From: Metallyticus violacea
Taxonomy: Eukaryota > Arthropoda > Insecta > Mantodea > Metallyticidae
Length of the DNA: 64,000 nucleotides
Direction: 5' to 3'
Assembly (NCBI GenBank): GCA_030762175.1
Contig: CM060830.1
Span: 47,126,501-47,190,500 of the forward strand
The notes under the pieces were generated by a model that was given only the letters and a program-made list of their open reading frames with translations, had not been told where the DNA came from and ran no database searches. This document shows, in pieces, positions 1-10,768 of this stretch (positions within the stretch are counted from its first letter, which is position 1; each line of letters opens with the position of its first letter). The position numbers were made by a program, and so were the translations under genes.

Positions 1-800
1 TGCTATAGACGCCACAATCAAAGTAAACACCAACGTGTTGGGCTGTAGAGGTGGAAAGAGAACTCAGAGGAATTAGTCTGAATTCAATATGGACACGAGA
101 CAAAGCAAATAATAAAAACGTATCGAAGGTTAGAACAAGGCTAGAGGGCATGAGCAGGCAGGAAATCGAAGCAGAATATAACAAGAAAGTTTCTTTGAGC
201 CAATCGAATGAAATTAAACTAACCTGGGGTAGAGAATTATATATGCTCGTTCTTGGGAGAAAGGCGAGTTCATGAATGGCATGGTTTAGACTAAGAAGTT
301 GGAAATCTCAAAAAATAACGGATAGTTCTGGTAGGAGAACCTGTCCATTTTGTGGAGGAATGAGGAATGGGTACATATTCTGATAGAATGTACTCATTAA
401 AGCACCTGAGAAATACACTGTTCCTGAAAACTTTTTAACACAATTAGAGGACGATTGGCATGCTGGGACCTGTTTGCGAACCGCACTAATAGGTTGAATA
501 TGGACATTTTCCTAGCCAAAGTGCGTGAAGCTAGGAGCAATTTATACTGTGGTTAAAACGCAGCAACTAGTGTAATTATAAACAACGTTTAAAATGTTTA
601 CATTCATATATATGTTAATATCGTTATTCCCATATTTTAATGTTTATTATTATTGTTTCATTTATATTATTATTATTTGTCGCTCTTTCTAATTGTGTAT
701 CATACCTAGGCATGCACGGTCTACGAACCATGTATAAATATATTTGTAATGTGTATATATAATTTTATAATAATAAAGATACCATCACCACTATCACTAT
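1..800 (+). mobile_element. LINE (non-LTR retrotransposon) 3' fragment, family 2
   Basis: Decayed C-terminal end and 3' UTR of a non-LTR retrotransposon, cut by the window start. An open stretch at 51-272 reads TRLEGMSRQEIEAEYNKKV, which recurs as SRLEDISRQEIEAECNTKV in the minus-strand copy at 19,264-20,095. In another frame, near 275-360, AWFRLRSWK followed by RRTCPFCGG has the same layout as the C-terminus of the LINE at 25,190-27,560 (AWFRLGAWK, ICPLCGE). Near 509-545 FLAKVREARSNL matches FLAKVRETRSNL of the 19 kb copy. Frames are broken by stops and shifts, so no protein is made. The non-coding tail runs to about 790, ending aataataaagatacc and a CAC/ATC-rich stretch. A similar end is seen in reverse complement at 14,235-14,345. 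Clade not assigned. Confidence 0.7.
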
Positions 801-978
801 GACTTTTTTCAAATGCTAGCCTCTTGTTCTCATGAGCTAGTGGGCATTCCCCCCTAATGTGGAGGTAGTGTAGCGAAGTTACTAGACCAGGACGCCCATA
901 GGGTGCCCTTACGGTCCCCATTATAGATCCGGGAGTCGACCTCGGGGCCTTAGGAATAGAAATCACGAATTCTGACGA
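801..978. other. Unclassified GC-richer stretch
   Basis: Richer in G+C than its surroundings (for example gtcgacctcggggccttagg near 936-955). A minus-strand open frame of 86 codons spans 721-981 but has no recognisable motif. It may be part of the preceding LINE or a separate relic. I see nothing that identifies it. Confidence 0.3.
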
Positions 979-989
979 CAAGACTATGC

Positions 990-1261
990 GAGTGATTGAT
1001 TTATTTATGGACGCTCTTTAACATCTCAGGTCATCAGCGTCCCATTCAACTCAGGGCGTGAAACATCCGACAAATTTTGCTCAGAGGCCTCTCTTTCAGG
1101 CTTGAGGTTCTTTATCGTGCCGCAAATGTACGACACGGCACCCACGGCTTTACTTCCCTTCCGAAGGAAGCCATACTTAGGATTTTTACGCCCGAAAAAA
1201 TCCATCGGTCATGGCGTTTTGGGTTTAGGAGGCAAGTATGATAACCACTACACCACCGACT
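990..1261 (-). mobile_element. SINE-A copy with perfect 11 bp TSDs
   Basis: tRNA-derived short interspersed element, minus strand. The 3' end (plus-strand gattgatttatttatggacg) is at 994 and the tRNA-like head ends near 1260. It is flanked by identical 11 bp duplications acaagactatg at 979-989 and 1262-1272, the mark of LINE-type insertion. The head has lost the B-box part: catcggtcatggc runs straight into the ttgggtttaggaggcaag segment, whereas other copies carry the gggttcgaaccc box between them. This copy probably cannot be transcribed by RNA polymerase III. Confidence 0.9.
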
Positions 1262-1272
1262 ACAAGACTATG

Positions 1273-2533
1273 GGGCTGGTCGTTTTTATAGTATTATGTT
1301 ATCCATATTCAAGTAATAACGCTCGAGGCATGCCAAACAAGGGGAAAAAAATGTAATAATCGGTGCATCGTCTTTAAAAGTTAAGCATTATATAGTAGGA
1401 ATACGATTTGAAATTTAAAAGTGAGAATTGCTGAGAGTGATGGAGTGAAACCTTGAATTTAATCAACATTAAAACTTCCTTTTCATTATCTAAACTGACA
1501 TGCTTTTGTTTACATAACTTTATTTTAAGCAGGTAGTTATTCAAACTGTTATTTTGAAATGCAAACTCTGTATAATAGGAACATAATTTTTTTCGTAACA
1601 AATTTTAAAACATCTTGGCCTGTTTGTGTAGGTACAAGAAGTTCCTTCGCATGCACTGTTGATAAACAAATAAATATGCTAATAAAGCTCTTTCTCATGG
1701 CTAAATCTTGCATTTACACACAATATCTATTTATTACTGACAAAATAAAATGCCATTAGACAAACATTTCGTAACGACAGAAATATTTTGTTTACTTTAC
1801 CATTTGTTGTATACACAGCTCTCAAACAGTTCTTTGCATCCTAAGTAACCAATATACAGATTGGCATACCATGCAGTGATCAAATAAGTAAGTCAAGTGG
1901 TGTTTTCTTTGAATTCTAGTGGAAACAAAGCCACTGCCCTATGAATGATGGGGAATAGTTTTTAGGGGTTTGACAACAAGTGGAATGTATGAAGAGTAAA
2001 TTGAAACTATAATTATGCAGAATGGAAGGGGTTAGAGAATATTTCTTTTAAGAGTCCTAGGGATTAGTTAGAGGAATGTACTTCCAAGCAATTCTTTCTT
2101 TGTATCTTTTATAGTTCTGGAGATTTCTGTTATTTTAAAAGCTAACTGCCAACACTTGCCAAGAAGTTGGACCGGACGTTTGTCATTAGCTGCTACTGCT
2201 TCTCAGCAGGTAACCTGAGTGGATATGAGAGACAGGCTGGCCAGCTGCTTGACTGTTAATGCGTGAGAAAGTCTTCTGGTATGTTAACAATAAGGCGTAC
2301 GTCAGCAGATAGTAAAAACATTACCTCGCCACTCACAGCGTTGCCAGAACATTTTCTTGAAGCAGTTCCTAAGTGATTGGTACGAAAGGATGCAGGCAGG
2401 GTTTCTAAAATTACCAGCTTCCTTTTCTTTTGAAATGTGGTTTTCTTCAAGCAAGCCTTTGTTAGGCCAATCAGAGTCAGGTAGGAAACATTTAAGGTCA
2501 CGGACGGTACTTCTTATAATGCCAATTATTTTA
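1273..2533. other. No gene recognised
   Basis: AT-rich in the first part. From about 2,100 the composition is more balanced and short overlapping open frames occur on both strands (2256-2501 minus, 2302-2610 minus, 2357-2662 plus). None has a motif I recognise, and their ends run into the SINE-B that follows. No feature supported. Confidence 0.4.
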
Positions 2534-2740
2534 ACAGTGTTTAACGCCCTTTTAATTTCTGAGGCATCACAGGCGATGGACCCTGTTGATAAATCAGATA
2601 AAATGATCAACTGGGAAAGGATTTTGTTTTACAGGAAGGAAGCTTTCCAGGCCTACGTTTAGGGTACCTCCCCGGCATTTTCCATTTATGAGGCCTGAGA
2701 AAAACGTGGAAAAAAGCTGTCAGGACTCCTGGTACAGTCT
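2534..2740 (-). mobile_element. SINE-B, head truncated
   Basis: Minus-strand SINE-B. The family 3' end is readable on the plus strand as gtgtttaacgccc then gaggcatcacaggcgatgg, followed by the body with cctacgtttagggtacctcc and ccggcattttccatttatg. Identity stops around gctgtcagg at about 2,735, before the tRNA-like head, so the copy is 5' truncated as expected for incomplete reverse transcription. Confidence 0.8.
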
Positions 2741-3526
2741 GAGTTAAAATGTCATGTCCGACCACAATTTCGAATGTTATTATCAAAGATTTCTTTTTTG
2801 TCATCTGTAACAACCCGAGTACGAGTCTAAAGCGTTACTAAGCCATGTTGCTTCGCTTGGGCGGGCCTCACGTAACCTACGGGCTAGTTATGAATTGCTG
2901 CTCCGCAGTCGGCGAAATGTATTGGAAGCAGTCCTTGCCAACTCGCTATGTTCATCAGTCATTTGTTACCTGGTAAAGTGGTTCACTTGCATCTGATACG
3001 CGTTGAAAGTTCCATTATAAATAACTATATTTCTTTCACAAATAAACAGAGATTGCATTGTGGGCGTGAAACACATCACAGCATATTGTGGAGGTGATAG
3101 CTTGTAGATTGACTCAATATGAAAGTGAACAGCAAGACGATGAAAGCGACCATTCCTGCAGTAATCTCTGCAAAACCTACCAGCCTGAGAAGTGCTGAAA
3201 CCGTGTTTACATTAACCAACTATGTCCATAAAGGATTGGAGTTTGAGTGCAGTTACGGCAGACCGAATAATTGGAGCAAGTTTTGGGACATTTCTTGAGC
3301 AGTCGGACGACATTGGACTCGTTCAAGGTTATTTTTAACAAGAAGATTCCAATGGTCTGGTCAGCAGAGTCTTAATCAGCATTTTCCTTTATTTCTAAGA
3401 ATTTGTTAATATTCAGATCCTTTGATAACGCCACCTGTTATTTTTACCAAGTTTATCGCACAGTTCTGGGTTTGAAGATCCAACATGATAGCTAAACTCC
3501 CTCGGGTATATTTTACCGTGTTTGCT
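2741..3526. other. No gene recognised; mixed composition
   Basis: About 2,800-3,330 is less AT-rich than the surroundings and includes cttgggcgggcctcacgtaa near 2,857. No long frame, no tRNA and no match to the repeat families in this window. Possibly an old element. Confidence 0.3.
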
Positions 3527-3675
3527 GTTGATTTGGTTTATTTAAGAACGCTCTGTAACATCTCAGATCATTCAATTCAGAGCGTGAAACGGCCAATACA
3601 TTTTGCTCAGAGGCCTCTGCTTTTGGGCTTGAGGTCCTTTTATGAACACGAGATCCATGGCTTTACTTACATTAG
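3527..3675 (-). mobile_element. SINE-A, truncated and diverged
   Basis: Minus-strand SINE-A 3' half: aagaacgctctgtaacatctc at the 3' end, then gcgtgaaacggcc and ttttgctcagaggcctctgc. Similarity fades past the ctttactt segment near 3,670, so the tRNA-like head is missing. There is a deletion relative to other copies after the catctcagatcat segment. Confidence 0.75.
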
Positions 3676-4657
3676 AAATTTTATACCATGTTCATAGCTG
3701 TCATTTAACGGGAATGGAACACGTTTAAAAACCACTCTGTATCTATTATACTTAGCTATAAACGTTGGTTATTAATTATTGTATCCGGGATTGAGAAATA
3801 TAAAATGAAGTAACTACACAAGTATCTACAAACAGAACGTGAAACCAACATTTAAAAACAATAAAACCTACATTCTAAGAAGTAAATATGACGACAGGAC
3901 AGAACATTTCCTATGAATTTATTTTTTCCCTGTTTATTTTGTAAAAAGGAAATAAAACGTCATAGAATTATTTAAAATTTTAAATTATTAAAACAGGAAT
4001 AGTACACTATCTTACAAAAGCATTAAAAGTCCGAAATGGAGACTCTAACAGATATGTTGCAGTGGTAGTGCCACCCTATACAGGTAATTATGACAATTAT
4101 GTTAATTATATTGATTGTCATATCCGTAATTACACCAGCGATTATGCTAATGGTCTTGTATTCAAATCCCTTGTCGTGCGTCTATGGTTACCGTCCAATC
4201 AATTCGTTCTTGTATGACGTAGAGTTTTGGGTAGTTTCTGAGCAAATGCGTTATACAGGTAGTATTTTATAATTTTATAGTTAATATTATGTATAAAGTT
4301 ATGTGGAAGAAAAACATTACCAATGAGTACAGCGCTCTTTCAAATTTGCAAGATTCATTACGCTCTCTAACATTAGAAAGCTCATCTCCTATGGCTGAAT
4401 AACAAGTATTCTAGATGTTAGTTGATTCCCTGTTCTGCAGGGTTACAGACAAAATTGTCATATAAGTCTGAGGGAAAAAGGAAATTGAAGGAGCTTTGTG
4501 GCTTTTAGGATGAAGTCAGAATGAAGGGTTAAGTTATAGAAAGAAAGAGAATTATGACAGGCTTTAGGAACAAATTCTTTGGAATTAAATTAAGGGTAGA
4601 TTGGGGTAGGCTCAGTTTAACCGGGAAGTAACTGTGATTGAGTTAGGGGTGGCAGGT

Positions 4658-4691
<34 letters not shown>

Positions 4692-5015
4692 AAAGAGATC
4701 TCGATGTACAAATGTAACGTTAAAATCAAAGAGAGAGAATATGTTCAATTGTAATTTCTTTGAATTTCGAAAATAGGACCACCTTATTGCTGATGACATA
4801 CCAAAGAAAAAGTAAACTAATAAAAACAACAATTAAAATAACATTAAAATCAAGCAGTAATTTTATTTCCAGATTTAAAGTGAAGAGTATGAAGAAAGGT
4901 CAGCGGATTGGATAAAATTTAACGAAACAGAAAACGACAGAACATGAAGAATAGAATATTCGGAATATTAATATCCCCTTGGAAATATTTAAATATGAAG
5001 AATAGATACTTACTG
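3676..5015. other. No gene recognised; AT-rich with (AG)n
   Basis: AT-rich non-coding DNA. The only clear structure is a perfect (AG)n run at 4,659-4,687 followed by an A-rich tract. A 60-codon frame at 4,090-4,272 is hydrophobic but has no other support. Confidence 0.5.
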
Positions 5016-5026
5016 CAGTAAAGTTG

Positions 5027-5290
5027 ACCGCCACGGGTGGCCGATATCGTTAAGGCGCGAACTCGTGAGCGGGAGGTCTGGGGTTCGAATCTCGCTAGGA
5101 CCGTCCTCCCTTACTGAGGTTTTTTCCAGGTTTTCCTCAGTCCTCATAACTGGCAAATGCCAGGGAGGTACCCTAAACTTAGGCTTGGAACGTTTCCTTC
5201 CTTAAAAAATCCTTTCCCAATACATCACCAGTGTCCACCGCCTGTGGTGCCACAGTAGTAAAAACGGGCGTTAAACACCATTAAAAAAAA
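5027..5290 (+). mobile_element. SINE-B, full length with TSDs
   Basis: Complete SINE-B on the plus strand and a good reference for the family. It opens with a tRNA-like head, accgccacgggtggccgat then gttaaggcgcgaactc, reminiscent of Leu/Ser-type A boxes. A B box ggttcgaatc follows near 5,082. The body carries caggttttcctcagtcctca and gccagggaggtaccctaaac. The 3' end is ggcgttaaacaccatt plus an A-run. Flanking copies cagtaaagttg (5,016-5,026) and cagtaaggttg (5,291-5,301) are an 11 bp TSD with one mismatch. Confidence 0.9.
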
Positions 5291-5301
5291 CAGTAAGGTT
5301 G

Positions 5302-5800
5302 TTTGAGTTGCGGTAATGAATTTCTATTTTATAATAATAAGCACTAACCTGTCTTATAAGAGATATTGAAAACGATGCTCCCCAGCGGCAATACATTGCT
5401 GACATGAGTAGAAAATTTCATCTAACTTTTCTTCTGAAAGGACACGTTTCTTGTCTCAGATATCCTGTGTGTTATACCTTTTTAACAGGTTTACGAACAG
5501 TTTCTATCGCTGGAATATTTTCTGGCAAATCACCCTACCAAAATGTAGTACACACAAAAACCTGCTCTTCAAGACTATGTTTATATAGTGAACAATTAGC
5601 ACACAATGAAAGTAAATTCTACTTCGTCTAGACTTTTATTATCGAAATGAATATCACACTAATCATAATGTAACAAATATTTTGCACTTCTCTATTAACA
5701 AAGTTTCTTGCATATTATAAATAATATATTATTCGTAATCAATTTGGCCACTTAATATTTAATATTTAGCTATTCTGTGAAAAAAAAATCATCATTTGAA
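5302..5800. other. No gene recognised
   Basis: AT-rich DNA. A 75-codon frame at 5,404-5,631 has no recognisable motif. Confidence 0.4.
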
Positions 5801-5886
5801 GGGGAGGGACTGGAGATCAATGAAACACAGAATCTTCGATTTGCCATGCCGATGTTCTTCCATCTGAGCTACCGTGCCCTGTTCAG
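5801..5886 (-). repeat. tRNA-like SINE head or tRNA relic (minus)
   Basis: Read on the minus strand: acggtagctcagatggaag (A-box-like), then catcggcatggcaaatcgaag, the latter also found in altered form at 6,185-6,260, then a weak B-box-like gtttcattgatctcc. The order and spacing fit a tRNA-derived SINE head, but stems are imperfect and no body can be delimited. Not a functional tRNA. Confidence 0.4.
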
Positions 5887-6184
5887 CTAACCAAGAGCGT
5901 TCGCCATGAAGTCTGTTTAGATCATGGAAATATTTAATTCTTAAGAGGGAATTTAATGCTTTCTAGTACTTGAAGCCCGAGCTTGTTAAGTTAATTACAC
6001 CTTTAGGGTTAGTTTAAATTAATGTTTTTCAAACCAGTCGTGTGTTATGCTTAGATTTTGAATGTCATGTAATGCAAATAAACAGTAATCTCCTTAATCA
6101 TATGAACGCGAAGATTTTAAGTCGCCTCTTATAAAATCTCTGCAAGGAGATAACTAAAAAAAGTCTCTAAGGTAGAAAGATGGG

Positions 6185-6260
6185 GGAGGTTTTCGGTTGT
6201 GGCCGAACATGAGAAGAAAGACCTTCGGCATGCCTAGCCGAAGATCTGTGGTTCGATTTT
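6185..6260 (+). repeat. tRNA-like SINE head or tRNA relic (plus)
   Basis: Contains gttgtggccgaacatgag, cttcggcatgcctagccg and aagatctgtggttcgattt. The last resembles a B box. The CGGCATG...CGAAGAT core is shared with the minus-strand unit at 5,801-5,886, so both probably belong to one family in opposite orientation. Limits uncertain. Confidence 0.4.
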
Positions 6261-6880
6261 TTTCTGTTTTTATTTTCTGATTCTAGGACATGGCTTCGGT
6301 GAAAAAAAAATCACTCTTAATATAACATTTTATTTTTTTAAATATAAATAAAGTATAAATATGTGACTGACATATTTACCATTTTCTCTGGATTATATTA
6401 AACTAAGTTTTCATTCGTTTATAGCTTGAAAATACCTTTTAGCATCGTCAGTATTTACAGAATTCTCAAATAACACAAGAAAGAAACAAGGAGGTCGTTT
6501 ATTAAATGCTGACTACGCCAGTTTGACTAAAAATGAAACAAAAATGGGTTCCAAAAAGAATATTCCAATCATAATATAAGAAATAAGTAAGAAGATAACG
6601 TTTTTCAGACGCGAAATTATTATTGCGGATTAAAATGTAAACAGAACGGATATAAAAAGAAATCGCAAACTTATTTCTCGGTAGGATTCATTAGGTAAAA
6701 AGAGAAACAAAATCACAAAACTGAAATGAAACGATTTTGGAGTTGCAAATCAGTACAAGCTAAAGGATTAAATGTGTATAAAATTAAGCTTAAAACTAAG
6801 CAAAATGCTGATATTTTCTTACGATCTATTTTCACCACCATAAAAGGTTTTAATATAGAAATAACGGCAAAAGAAAACAA

Positions 6881-6881
<1 letters not shown>

Positions 6882-6945
<64 letters not shown>
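6882..6945. repeat. (TTA)n microsatellite
   Basis: Uninterrupted TTA array of about 64 bp. Read in frame it yields poly-Leu or poly-Asn, which explains the spurious frames here. The preceding 6,261-6,881 has no recognised feature. Confidence 0.98.
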
Positions 6946-6946
<1 letters not shown>

Positions 6947-7050
6947 GAATGTTACCAATAACACAAGTATAACATACCTATCCTTTAAGTTAAAAATTTA
7001 AAGAAAAATATTTTCCATATAATTATTCATTGCATGTGAAATTTATGAGA

Positions 7051-7950
7051 TGTGATCAATAAATTCTGGGACTGTAAGTGAGAATGACTGATGAACGTCA
7101 CAGAAATGCATGCATAGTGGGAAAGGTAAGTCTACTTACTAAATCGTCATATCACGTTTCACAACACTTATTTGAAATCTAAGTCACAAGCATTGTGTTG
7201 AACTCGTGCACACATGCATTTGCGATTTCACAATGGATCTCAAACTTGAGCAGAGAGCCAATGTTGAATCCTGCGTCAAAGTCAATAAATTAGCAACAGA
7301 GGCTCTCGAAAAGCTTCAGCAGGCCTTTGTCAATGATACAATGCGCCGGACAAGCAGTTTTGAATGGCATTCGTATTTCAAGAGCGGCACGGCATCATGG
7401 CAGACAACGAAGAGGTTAGGATGACCTTCCACGTACACACACTCTGAACCTGCAAACTAAACACCGTACACATGAGGATCGACATCACCATCGAGAGTTT
7501 GGAGGCCAAAATGGACGTTCAAGCGATCTTCACGTCCAAATTAAACTAACGCCAATATCCTATGACATCTGACTGGAAAGACATCGTGTCTAAATCTCTC
7601 AGGATCTCCGTCAACAAGCTCTTTATGACAAGAACCATAAACAGCAGTAGTCGCCGTGGAAGAGCCCACAAACAACTGGAGAACAGACATTTACAGGATT
7701 ATCAACACACAATTTCTCCAGAGGTCAACTGCGATGTATTGAGAGCTTTGAGAGAAAACACTTGGCGCGAACAATTGCCAAAGAAGGGCAACCCGGTGCC
7801 CCAAGGCGTGCATCCGTTCGCAGCAAGTCAGTCATCTGGTCGTTTGGACACAGCGAAGAAAGAGAGAATGAGAACCAGGACTGCTTCAATAACTTACGTA
7901 GAGAAGACAGTATTTATTTGGTTTATTTTTCGTGTGCAGTTATAGTACAT
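7051..7950 (+). mobile_element. mariner-type element, degraded
   Basis: A mariner-like transposon relic. The assumed left end is tgtgatcaataaattctggg at 7,051. A matching right terminal repeat was not found. It carries the transposase N-terminus at 7,233-7,424. Downstream, a second open frame (7,562-7,942) shows VNCDVLRALRENTWREQ, which could be the transposase stretch before the second catalytic Asp, but I cannot find the catalytic motifs. Right limit is approximate. Confidence 0.55.
7233..7424 (+). pseudogene. mariner transposase, N-terminal DNA-binding domain
   Basis: The start at 7,233 gives MDLKLEQRANVESCVKVNK, then ALEKLQQAFVND and SSFEWHSYFKSG, ending at a stop after 64 codons. This order (LEQR..., ...ALxxLQxAF..., ...FEWHxxFKSG) is the first helix-turn-helix of mariner transposases of the kind also found in SETMAR-like proteins. 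A full enzyme is about 340-350 residues, so only the first fifth is open. The catalytic Asp residues are absent from this frame. An upstream in-frame Met at 7,206 adds nine residues without family support, hence the chosen start. Dead copy. Confidence 0.7.
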
Positions 7951-7989
7951 ACCGTTAAGATCACAGTTGCATCTTATTGTGTTACCGAA

Positions 7990-8170
7990 TAAGATGGCTC
8001 AGGAGGAAACGCTTGATACTTGCATTTGGGAGGTCCAGAGATCAATTCTTGTTGAGGCAGCCTCCTGACTTTGGGTTTTTCCATGATTTTCCCCTAATCA
8101 CTAAAGCGAATGTTCGGATATATCTTTACTTTTCATGAATTTGCGCTCTCAAACGTTTCCTTTCATTTGA
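7990..8170 (+). mobile_element. SINE-D-like unit
   Basis: Shares with 58,830-58,992 a diagnostic 3' part: ttttcccctaatcactaaag, gcgaatgttcgg and catgaattt here, versus ttttcccctggtagcttagg, gcgaatgttgcg and catgaattt there. Upstream is a tRNA-like stretch, atggctcaggaggaaacgc then aggtccagagatcaattc (weak B box). Probably a third or fourth tRNA-derived SINE family. Ends approximate and TSDs not found. Confidence 0.5.
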
Positions 8171-9221
8171 TTCCATAGCACAGCTACAGAGTCAAACTTC
8201 AGACGAGGTGGGCAGGTGTCTTGAACTGTGACAGTGACTTGCTATCGGTTCTAGAGTCTGGTGAGATCTGCAGAGACCTCCTCGGGACACTTAAGTGTGC
8301 TACCTTGATGGACCGGAAATGGCTGACATGTATACCGTTGACATCTAGGACATATCCTCTATGGAAAGGTTGGGGAACCCGCCTTCTCGGGTTCCTGGCT
8401 GCCCGGTTTAATCTCTATCGCATCCCTTCCTCCCGAGGTGCTCCCTCAAAGGCCTGTGTAGTGCCTCAGTCGCAAATTCTCCTCCATCCTATCTGATCTT
8501 CTTAAGAGTTCTATGTAGTAAATGACCGTTCGGTTTCATTCCGAGATTTTTGTGAACAAGCATTAAACTTGATCATCAACAGATTCAATGCACTCGTAAA
8601 TATTTTCTTCCGACATTTATTTGCTATATTATAAGTACATATTTTCTTTTACTACAATCTCTAATTTCGAACTTGTATTATACAGTAAGATACTCTCAGG
8701 ATAGAGTTAAAGTAGTAGAGGAACTCATGTGACCATGACAAACGACCAATTAAGGGGTGAATTAAATCCCAGCGTAAAAAGGACAGTGGTTCTTATTAAC
8801 TTTTTTAAATAGAAGAAAAACTCTAAAAAATTATAAGGCGAAATTGAAAGTGAGGGACATTCTCAGCATTTGAATGTAACTCTGAAAAATCTTTATGTTG
8901 ATAATCAAACACACTCAGTGACGAGAAAACCCGGACACTTGTATTTGCTTGTATGAGTATGTTGCGATACATTTGCTTGTCATAAAATATTATGGGAGGC
9001 ACGATAACTTGTAGACCTTTCTTTTTGTTTAATAAACAAAGGATCCTATCAGAATATTGCAAATACAGAACATTTGTCAACCATTTTTGCTATATTATTC
9101 ATTATTTCTTTATTTTTACATGTTAAAAAGGTAAACAGGGCTGCCACTTTTCACCTTAAAAAAATGCGACCTGAAGACATGGCTAGAGTTGCAGCTCTTA
9201 ACGATGATGGACACAAGGTTG
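8171..9221. other. No gene recognised; GC-richer first third
   Basis: 8,200-8,500 is markedly less AT-rich than its surroundings and keeps a 91-codon plus frame (8,221-8,493) without recognisable motif. It may be a relic joined to the SINE-D-like unit. 8,500-9,221 is AT-rich with nothing recognised. Confidence 0.35.
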
Positions 9222-9412
9222 TTGATTTGGTTTATTTATTGGCGCTCTTTAACATTTCAGGTCATCAGCATCCCATTAAATTTAGGGCTGAAAGGAAGGA
9301 AGCCATACTTAGGTTTTTTACCCCCGAAAAAATTCATCAATCCTGGCCGGGAATGAACCCGCATGAATGAGTTTAGGAGGCAAGTGTGGTTACCATTACA
9401 CCACCAGGACCG
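9222..9412 (-). mobile_element. SINE-A with internal deletion
   Basis: Minus-strand SINE-A with both ends present: 3' ggcgctctttaacatttcagg near 9,241 and the tRNA-like head (gtgtggttaccattacacc) ending near 9,412. The central body between the gggctgaaa and ggaaggaagccatac segments, about 90 bp in full copies, is missing. The B box reads gggaatgaaccc. Confidence 0.85.
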
Positions 9413-9549
9413 ATACCGAGTGCTCAGTTCATAATCATGGTTACATTTAAAAGATTTTAAAAATACCCACACAGTATAGCTTTGTTTATCAGAGGTCATA
9501 TATTTCATTTAACTAACAGCATACCATCAATTTTTTGTGATTTGATCTC

Positions 9550-9591
<42 letters not shown>

Positions 9592-9592
9592 T
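9550..9592. repeat. (ATA)n microsatellite
   Basis: Perfect trinucleotide array of about 43 bp. Confidence 0.97.
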
Positions 9593-9789
9593 CTAAAAAG
9601 GTGGTTTCTCTTTTATAACACTCTATAGATTGCAAAAACTCTAACTTTGTTCTCCTGACACTGCACTGCAATGCCATAACTTATTTCATTTCATTAAATA
9701 ATAAGGGCATAATTTGAATTTTATATTTATATTCACTCGGTGAGGAATTCGCTTAGTTTACGCAGCTCCTCCATGACAGTTACACTTTA

Positions 9790-10003
9790 ACGCCCGTCAC
9801 AAGGAACATTTAAAGATACAATGAATGAATGCTATATTAAATAAGTGCTTAAACGAGCCCGAAGTCCACAGCATTTAAAGTTACCCGACTTTCAACTGTC
9901 AAAGGTAAGGAAAACCTCCGGAAAAAAAAAAAACCTTACCCTTTTCAGAAAGCGAACAGAGATCCTCAGGACTTGCAGGCAGACACGTTGACCACAAGAC
10001 CAA
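9790..10003 (-). mobile_element. Candidate tRNA-derived SINE (unassigned family)
   Basis: On the minus strand a tRNA-like start attggtcttgtggtcaacg, then tgtctgcctgcaagtcctg, ggatctctgttcgctttc (weak B box) and a body with gaggttttccttacctttg. A-box and B-box spacing fits a tRNA-like head. No second copy in the window and no TSD found, so the call rests on the head alone. Confidence 0.4.
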
Positions 10004-10180
10004 TTATAAACCCATTTTCCTACTTACACACTCTTTTGTTACCAATGCAAGCATATCCATACTGTTGCATCTTCTATGAGTTTCGTGGGATTTCACGCTG
10101 TTAGACCGCAGAAATCTGCTCTTATAAATATCTAAGGTCACGGCAATTTGATATAAGTCAAGAACGCCATCACGTTTATC

Positions 10181-10450
10181 AGGCAATGTCAACACTATCT
10201 CTGAATGCATCATCCCTGCGGGGGAGTTTTAGGTTCTTGCCAGACGACGGGCTTAATATATGTCACTCTACTCTCTGCAGGTAAATAAGCGTAACTAAAG
10301 TCCCCTTGGTAAGTGTAATCTTCCATCAAAAGGGATGCGTGAAGGTCTCAGGGTGGAGCGATGGGCACCAAGTTAACACTACATATTGAACATATCACAA
10401 TGTTCATTGGGCAGTGTCAAAGAATGCATCTTTCCTACGCGGGAGTTTTA
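10181..10450 (+). repeat. Pair of ~45-50 bp direct repeats
   Basis: Repeat unit 1 at 10,181-10,232 contains ggcaatgtcaa, gaatgcatc and gcgggggagtttta. Unit 2 at 10,409-10,450 contains ggcagtgtcaa, gaatgcatc and cgcgggagtttta. The units lie about 228 bp apart and the DNA between them does not repeat. Origin unknown. Confidence 0.6.
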
Positions 10451-10493
10451 AAACTCTGGGAACATAATTTTATGAAATACAGTCAGTTTGCTG

Positions 10494-10757
10494 TTTTTTT
10501 TAAAGGTGTTTAACGCTCGTTTTTACTACTGAGGCACCACAGACGGTTACATTGATGATACATGAAATGAAATATATTGGGAAAAGATTTTTTTAAGGTC
10601 TAAGTTTAGGGTGCCTCCCCGGTATTTGCCATTCATGAGGACTAAGGAAAACTTGGAAAAAACCTCAATCAGGGAGGACGGTCCTGGCGGGATTCGAACC
10701 CCAGACCTTCCTCTCACGAATCCACAACTTATCGACCTCCGCCACCCATGGCAGTCC
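10494..10757 (-). mobile_element. SINE-B, near full length
   Basis: Minus-strand SINE-B with T-run, ggtgtttaacgctcg 3' end, body (aagtttagggtgcctccccgg) and full head, including B box ggattcgaaccccag (plus strand) and A-box region ending gccacccatggcagtcc. Flanks agtttgctg and aatttgctg suggest a short, diverged TSD. Confidence 0.88.
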
Positions 10758-10768
10758 TGAATTTGCTG

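Noticed and set aside
2302..2662. Overlapping ~100-codon frames on both strands
   Set aside because: They run into a SINE-B and lack any family motif. Likely chance or an old unidentified repeat.
6713..6964. Open frames with poly-Leu or poly-Asn
   Set aside because: Translation of the (TTA)n array. No other coding evidence. The same applies at 13,954-14,193, 15,425-15,658 and 19,026-19,342.
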